This document shows positions 59,919 through 64,000 of a DNA stretch of 64,000 bases, piece after piece (within the stretch, counting starts at the first letter, position 1; every line of letters starts with the position of its first letter). The stretch is from positions 1 to 64,000 of the forward strand of contig CAZKMO010000002.1 in the NCBI GenBank assembly GCA_964554015.1, written 5' to 3'. Under the pieces are notes generated by a model, which made no database searches, was not told where the DNA came from, and worked only from the letters and a program-made list of their open reading frames with translations. The translations under genes and the position numbers were made by a program. This DNA comes from CAYUAG01 sp964554015. GTDB lineage: Bacteria; Zhuqueibacterota; QNDG01; CAYUAG01.

Positions 59919-60872
59919 CTATTCCCGGCAGCCGATTTTTAGATAATGCAATTCCCGGTTAAGATCTTCTTGGGGAAGCTGTACGTAGCCATTCTCAGTA
60001 ACTAACGTCTGACCTTCGGTAAGCACCCACTGCATAAATTTTTTTGACTGTCCTTGGAAGGGACCTTTTGAGATCACATATTCCAAGCGTGAAGGCGGAG
60101 ACGGATAAATACCTTCTGAAACCTTAGTGACTAAATCATTTCTTTTATTATAAAAATCTTCATATACATCGAGTTTGTTATTATTATCCAAATCAAGAGG
60201 GACCGGCCTAATATGTTCAGCAAAATTTTCATTCTCAATATCATAGGCATAATTCATATTGTTGAATCCGATAGAATTTATATTCGATTTAACGCCACTG
60301 CACATGGCCTGATCTCCATTGTAATTGGCATCTGCTTTTTCCTGTAGATCAGATTGGGTATAATTACCCAGGAAACTGGCCCAGACCTTGGCTGCTCCGG
60401 AAGCATCCGATCTTCCCAATACAATAATTTTATCATTATCCACCTTTTTACCCACCAACTCGCCCCAGTGAGTTATTTTCTTTAAAAAAACAGCTTCCAG
60501 ATCAGCTGGTGTAAGTCCCTGTTCCCTAATTTCTTTCAGTACCGGATTTTCCGCATTTATGGTAGCAATAACCGCATCCTTGGCTACGGAAAGATAAAAA
60601 ACACCCTGCTGGAGTTCTTCCTCTCTCACTGGTCTGGAACACATGGCAATATCCACCTGACCGTTTATAACATCGGACATTCCTTTTCCGGCGCCTCCTC
60701 CAGAGACTTCTAAGATGACCTCATGATTTTTCTGATATTCGGCTGCCCAGACATTCATCAGGGGAAACAGGGCCCAGGCACCGGATATTCGAATGGTATT
60801 ATATGTTTTATTCTGGCAGGCAGTAACAATCAAGAAAATTATAAATACAACAATCAATACTTTTTTTATCAT
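59919..60872 (-). CDS. pstS: Phosphate-binding lipoprotein PstS
   Basis: 317 residues. Lipobox IVTAC (C19) anchors it to a membrane. Binding-fold features: TIRISGAWALFPLMNVWA, SGGGAGKGMSDVINGQVDIAMCSR, ITHWGEL and LGRSDASGAAKVW for phosphate contacts. Residues 227-238 form a canonical EF-hand-type loop DLDNNNKLDVYE (D227, D229, N231, D235, E238), which also occurs in some other PstS proteins and may bind calcium. AAGGAG precedes the ATG. It lies 32 bp after the DUF2490 barrel gene and starts the transporter genes. Confidence 0.93.
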   Translation of the reverse strand: MIKKVLIVVFIIFLIVTACQNKTYNTIRISGAWALFPLMNVWAAEYQKNHEVILEVSGGGAGKGMSDVINGQVDIAMCSRPVREEELQQGVFYLSVAKDAVIATINAENPVLKEIREQGLTPADLEAVFLKKITHWGELVGKKVDNDKIIVLGRSDASGAAKVWASFLGNYTQSDLQEKADANYNGDQAMCSGVKSNINSIGFNNMNYAYDIENENFAEHIRPVPLDLDNNNKLDVYEDFYNKRNDLVTKVSEGIYPSPPSRLEYVISKGPFQGQSKKFMQWVLTEGQTLVTENGYVQLPQEDLNRELHYLKIGCRE

Positions 60873-60904
60873 GACATTTTTCTCCTTAATAAATAATATG
60901 TGGA

Positions 60905-61552
60905 TTAATTTATATTATATTTAAATTCCAATTTTAATATATTAATACCTAACCAGCTATTATTTTGCATGTTGCTTTCAAGAATGTAGGAGGTAATTGC
61001 CCCAAATTTCTGCCCCAGGGGAAACTCAACTCCTGCATATATTCTATTTTTATTTATTCTATCGACCTGAAAATCATAAAAAAATTCCTCAGCAAAATAG
61101 GGACCTATATGCAGAAGAGTTATTATTGGCAGTTTGCAACTGGTTTTGTTTCTATATCTGAATGAGTTTTCATCATTTCTAACTCTATATTCAATTCTAC
61201 ATCTGTTACTCAGCTTACATTTATTTAGGGTATGCATTAGGGTAAGATTTACCTGGGGACGGTATTCCTGGTTCCAATCCTTGTCCTGTCTAGTAAAAAT
61301 ATGTCGATAACTAACATTGACGCTGATCCACTTTTTAATTTTCCAGTCCAAACCTGTTTCGATATGAGTATAGTACTTGTCCAAATAATCCTTGCATCTG
61401 AACTCCGGTGCCACTGAAATTACCACGTTATCTTTTAAATCCAGACTTGCTTTATAATGATACCAGCATTGCCAGTCCGAATCTGCAAACAAGAATGAGA
61501 GAGGAACACTAATTGTGACTATCATTAAGCTGATTAAGACGGATTTCTTCAT
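60905..61552 (-). CDS. DUF2490-like outer-membrane beta-barrel
   Basis: 215 residues from ATG 61552: signal peptide MKKSVLISLMIVTISVPLSF, then alternating amphipathic strands (WQCWYHYKASLDL, ISVAPEFRCKD, ISVNVSYRHIFTRQDKDWN, CRIEYRVRND, IYAGVEFPLG) ending in a strand LKLEFKYNIN, as in small outer-membrane barrels of the DUF2490 family. GGGAG lies before the ATG; the frame runs on to 61609 but the extra residues spoil the signal peptide. As first gene of the pst operon, it could be a phosphate or phosphonate porin (inference). Confidence 0.75.
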   Translation of the reverse strand: MKKSVLISLMIVTISVPLSFLFADSDWQCWYHYKASLDLKDNVVISVAPEFRCKDYLDKYYTHIETGLDWKIKKWISVNVSYRHIFTRQDKDWNQEYRPQVNLTLMHTLNKCKLSNRCRIEYRVRNDENSFRYRNKTSCKLPIITLLHIGPYFAEEFFYDFQVDRINKNRIYAGVEFPLGQKFGAITSYILESNMQNNSWLGINILKLEFKYNIN

Positions 61553-61691
61553 ATGTAATTTCTCCCTATAGAATCTATGAATGTAAACTCTTCCTTGTTT
61601 CCAAGTCATTTATTATCTATATAACAAGTACTGTACCAATGTATTAAGTAGGAACTAACATCCTGTTTTTATTGATTCGAATATTTTTTAT

Positions 61692-61720
61692 TTGCATTTT
61701 ATTAAAATTATCCGTAATAT
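61692..61720 (+). promoter_or_regulatory. Predicted sigma70-type promoter for sigma54 activator gene
   Basis: TTGCAT (61692-61697), 17 bp, TAATAT (61715-61720). Leader about 50 nt to the ATG at 61777, with TAGGAG about 6 nt before the start. Confidence 0.6.
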
Positions 61721-61776
61721 TTGATAGCATAGTGCAGTAAATTTAACGGGTAACCATAAAATATGATAGGAGAATA

Positions 61777-63342
61777 ATGGAAAAATTCAATCAAATTCTT
61801 TTAGATGTCTGGCAAGCAGCCTGCCGAAATATTGAATTAACAGAATCATTACCCATAATTGCCCGGATGTTGATTCAGCATATGCCCCTTGCCCAAATTT
61901 TAATTCGCCGGGTTGATACTGCCCACGTTTATCTGGATACTGTAGCCACAGGATTAGGTGAAGAGGTAGCAAAATACTTTACTTCTCAGGAATGCAGTAT
62001 GTCCCAGATAAAAAAAGTAAAATCCTGGTATGAAAAAAATCTTATTGCAGATCGGGATCAATGTACTAAGGATAATATGTTGTTTCTTCTCCCCTATGAT
62101 GAAGGAGATAATTTTCTGATTGGGCCTCTGGGAAAAGAGGATAATTTTATACCTTTTCTTTTAGTAATTGCTCAACAACATAAAAACTTTGAACCTCGTC
62201 ATCTTGAAATGATGAAAATTTTATTAGAACCCTTTACCATTGCCTTTGAAAATGATAGCCAACTCAAAGAAATCATGAAGCTGCGGGAAGCTGCCGAAGC
62301 TGATAAAAAAACCCTACTCACCAAACTCAGTCGAAAAAAAATCGGCGATACCATAATCGGAAATCAAAGAGGATTGAAAACTGTAATGGAGAGAGTAGCA
62401 CTCGTAGCTAAATCCGATGTCCCTGTCCTTATATTTGGAGAGACCGGTACGGGAAAGGAACTGATATCCCGTTCCATCCACCATAAATCAGACCGCTCTG
62501 ACGGGCCCTTTATTCGGGTTAATTGTGGGGCTATACCCTCGGAATTGATAGATTCCCATCTTTTCGGACATGAACGAGGTGCTTTTACCGGAGCTATAGA
62601 AACGCGAAAAGGGTGGTTTGAACGAGCTAACGGAGGGACCTTATTTCTGGATGAAGTTGGTGAACTACCCCTGGAGGCACAGGTCCGATTTTTAAGAATT
62701 CTTCAGGATGGAAGGCTGGAGCGGGTAGGTGGAAAGCATCCCCTAAAAATAGATGTTCGGATAGTACTGGCTACCAACAGTGATCTGGTGAATCTGGTAT
62801 CCCAGGGCAAATTTCGAGAGGATTTATGGTATCGTATTTCAACCTTTCCCATATTTTTACCCCCGCTCCGGGAAAGACTGGAGGATTTAAAGGATCTGGC
62901 CGAACATTTTGCCAGGCGATCAGCAATCCGATTCGGGCTGCCGGTAGTAATACCAACAGAAAATGATATTAATATACTGGCTTCCTATTCCTGGCCGGGA
63001 AATATCCGGGAATTGGGTGCAGTTATTGACCGGGCAGCCTTGTTAGGTAATGGACTTCATTTTGAGTTAGCCAAAGCTCTGGGATGGCAAAATTCCTTTG
63101 ATAAACAGAAGGGACAAAGCTATATCCAAGATAATTATACCATTGGGGATCCATCGAAAATAGATACATTGGATGAAGCCATTAAAAATCATATCAAAAA
63201 AGCTCTGCTGCAAACCCAGGGAAAAATAGAGGGAAAAAATGGAGCTGCCCAATTACTTAAGATAAATCCTCATACCCTGAGAGCACGGATGCGGAAACTG
63301 GGCATTAATTGGTCCGAATACAGAAGTAAGGATGAAGAATAA
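61777..63342 (+). CDS. GAF-domain sigma54-dependent transcriptional activator
   Basis: 521 residues. Residues 1-165 form a GAF-like sensor (FhlA-type opening FNQILLDVWQAACRNIELTE); a linker helix (160-190); AAA+ domain (193-430) with Walker A GETGTGKE (221-228), the sigma54-contact GAFTGA (268-273) and Walker B LFLDEVGEL; then a Fis-type HTH (about 480-512; NGAAQLLKINPHTLRARMRKL). All residues needed for open-complex formation are present. The ligand is unknown. It diverges from the pst operon, but I saw no -24/-12 box (TGGC-N8-TTGC) in the intergenic 224 bp, so its target is probably elsewhere. Confidence 0.94.
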   Translation: MEKFNQILLDVWQAACRNIELTESLPIIARMLIQHMPLAQILIRRVDTAHVYLDTVATGLGEEVAKYFTSQECSMSQIKKVKSWYEKNLIADRDQCTKDNMLFLLPYDEGDNFLIGPLGKEDNFIPFLLVIAQQHKNFEPRHLEMMKILLEPFTIAFENDSQLKEIMKLREAAEADKKTLLTKLSRKKIGDTIIGNQRGLKTVMERVALVAKSDVPVLIFGETGTGKELISRSIHHKSDRSDGPFIRVNCGAIPSELIDSHLFGHERGAFTGAIETRKGWFERANGGTLFLDEVGELPLEAQVRFLRILQDGRLERVGGKHPLKIDVRIVLATNSDLVNLVSQGKFREDLWYRISTFPIFLPPLRERLEDLKDLAEHFARRSAIRFGLPVVIPTENDINILASYSWPGNIRELGAVIDRAALLGNGLHFELAKALGWQNSFDKQKGQSYIQDNYTIGDPSKIDTLDEAIKNHIKKALLQTQGKIEGKNGAAQLLKINPHTLRARMRKLGINWSEYRSKDEE

Positions 63343-63621
63343 AGATAAAAGAAAAAAGATAAAAGCATGTCCTGAGCTAGTCGAAGGGATAAAGTAATTG
63401 GTTATAAGGTATAGGGTATAAGTTTATTGGGTAATTAGGTAATTGGGAAATATGGAGAAGGGAAAAGGGAATTGAGAATTTTGAATTAAGAATTATTAAA
63501 AGAGATAATGAAATCTATATCAGAGTTGATAAGAATAATTCAAAATTCACAATTTAATATTAAAAATTGAGATTTAGTCAAAAACGAAAAAAATATAAAG
63601 AATTCCTTAAATAATTTTCCC
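63343..63621. repeat. Intergenic repeats between convergent genes
   Basis: Contains GTCCTGAGCTAGTCGAAGGG (63368-63387), a very widespread environmental repeat word; GGTATAGGGTATAAG (63411-63425), as at 45444-45490; and GGAGAAGGGAAAAGGGAATTGAG (63452) with AATTTTGAATTAAGAATTA, the mirror image of the composite repeat at 5037 and 9199. Confidence 0.65.
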
Positions 63622-64000
63622 CTACTCCACTATCTCAAAATCATAGGTATAGACTGCCTCCGCATTCTTGAGCTTATCGTGCATGACTGCTTTAAAGGTG
63701 TATTTCCCAGTTGGCAGATTCCCCAGGCTTAGTGAATTGGTGGCATAGTAGTCCAGAACCGGTGCTGTGGTTTGATAATTAAAATTTAACATTTCGGGCC
63801 CGTTATATATTTCCTTGCCCTTTGCATCCAGAACAATCATATCCTGAGTATACCAGACATGATACCCGCTGTTGCTGCGGTTGGTAAAAAGATTCTGCGG
63901 TTCATAATAAAAATAAATCTCGGTTCCTGCTTTTACTTTATTGGTGTTGGCTGCTACATATTGACCATATCCAATAATATTGGTACAGAGAAAAAAATTT
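63622..64000 (-). CDS. Uncharacterised beta-rich protein, N-terminus cut by window edge
   Basis: 126 in-frame codons run from the right edge to the TAG at 63622. The visible part is a single beta-sandwich: IIGYGQYVAANTNKVKAG, TEIYFYYEPQNLFTN, MIVLDAKGKEIYNG, then LGNLPTGKYTFKAVMHDKL and YTYDFEIVE at the end. It resembles the exported beta-sandwich C-termini common in FCB genomes, but I cannot name a family. Upstream sequence, including any signal peptide, is outside the window. Confidence 0.65.
   Translation of the reverse strand, partial: NFFLCTNIIGYGQYVAANTNKVKAGTEIYFYYEPQNLFTNRSNSGYHVWYTQDMIVLDAKGKEIYNGPEMLNFNYQTTAPVLDYYATNSLSLGNLPTGKYTFKAVMHDKLKNAEAVYTYDFEIVE

Noticed and set aside
1..64000. 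tRNA, rRNA, CRISPR arrays, insertion sequences, phage genes, origin of replication
   Set aside because: Looked for characteristic sequence (T-arm motifs, regular spacers, transposase or integrase proteins, DnaA boxes in clusters) and saw none; a covariance-model scan would be needed to rule out small RNAs.

Overview
This is 64 kb of low-GC bacterial chromosome with no rRNA, tRNA, CRISPR array, integrase or transposase that I could find. Several exported proteins end in a PNPFN...GxYxxxL...K beta-sandwich tail (the FlgD-Ig / type IX secretion sorting-tail family). Together with a GWxTD-domain protein, an exported TPR-CHAT protein, PD40 repeats and sigma54 regulation, this points to an uncultured Gram-negative member of the FCB superphylum (KSB1, Calditrichota, Cloacimonadota or a relative). 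The phylum is inference; no marker gene for it is present.

Bases 1-22366 are read leftwards and concern the cell surface and sulfate activation. In transcription order: gcvT, comB, ftsK, lolA, a Wzc-type polysaccharide co-polymerase/tyrosine kinase, a UbiA-family phosphoribosyltransferase, a DMT-type small transporter and a NusG/UpxY antiterminator. Then come cysQ, a DUF2061-APS kinase fusion and a bifunctional ATP sulfurylase/APS kinase (PAPS synthesis and PAP recycling, with no reductase in view). Next are a DUF5674 protein, an unknown protein, an SLC13-type anion permease and a GTG-started wecB. Then an operon of alkaline-phosphatase-superfamily enzyme, UDP-sulfoquinovose-synthase-like enzyme and thioredoxin, and finally a truncated sugar epimerase. 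The simplest reading is that sulfate is taken up and activated to decorate an exopolysaccharide or glycolipid.

Bases 22500-33000 are mixed: a radical SAM protein, a GNAT-YoaP fusion, a PPC/DUF296 protein, a periplasmic TPR-DUF2271 protein, an HTH-EIIA regulator coupled to a CPA2 antiporter with CBS domains, a DUF218 protein, and a Na/Pi symporter-PhoU-cupin group.

Bases 33140-40236 hold four genes for exported proteins in a row: GWxTD, S41 peptidase, LanC-like protein with its zinc ligands intact, and transglutaminase-like protein. The last three share the sorting tail. A second transglutaminase-like protein with the tail is at 55725.

Bases 41150-54408 hold the most unusual set: an MscS channel, an AsmA-like envelope protein, a YdbL/DUF1318 lipoprotein and a 2720-residue exported PD40-TPR-CHAT-TPR-CHAT protein. 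The first CHAT domain of that protein has lost both catalytic residues and the second keeps them. The E. coli ydbH-ynbE-ydbL phospholipid-bridge operon is the closest known parallel for the first part; joining it to an exported caspase-like protease is, to my knowledge, not described.

Bases 54595-64000 carry a small membrane protein, a lysoplasmalogenase-like protein, the second transglutaminase, a Pst phosphate operon led by a DUF2490 beta-barrel gene, a divergent GAF-sigma54 activator, and a protein cut by the right edge. Intergenic gaps of 200-700 bp are filled by several families of dispersed AT-rich inverted repeats, including an 87-bp stretch present twice without a mismatch.
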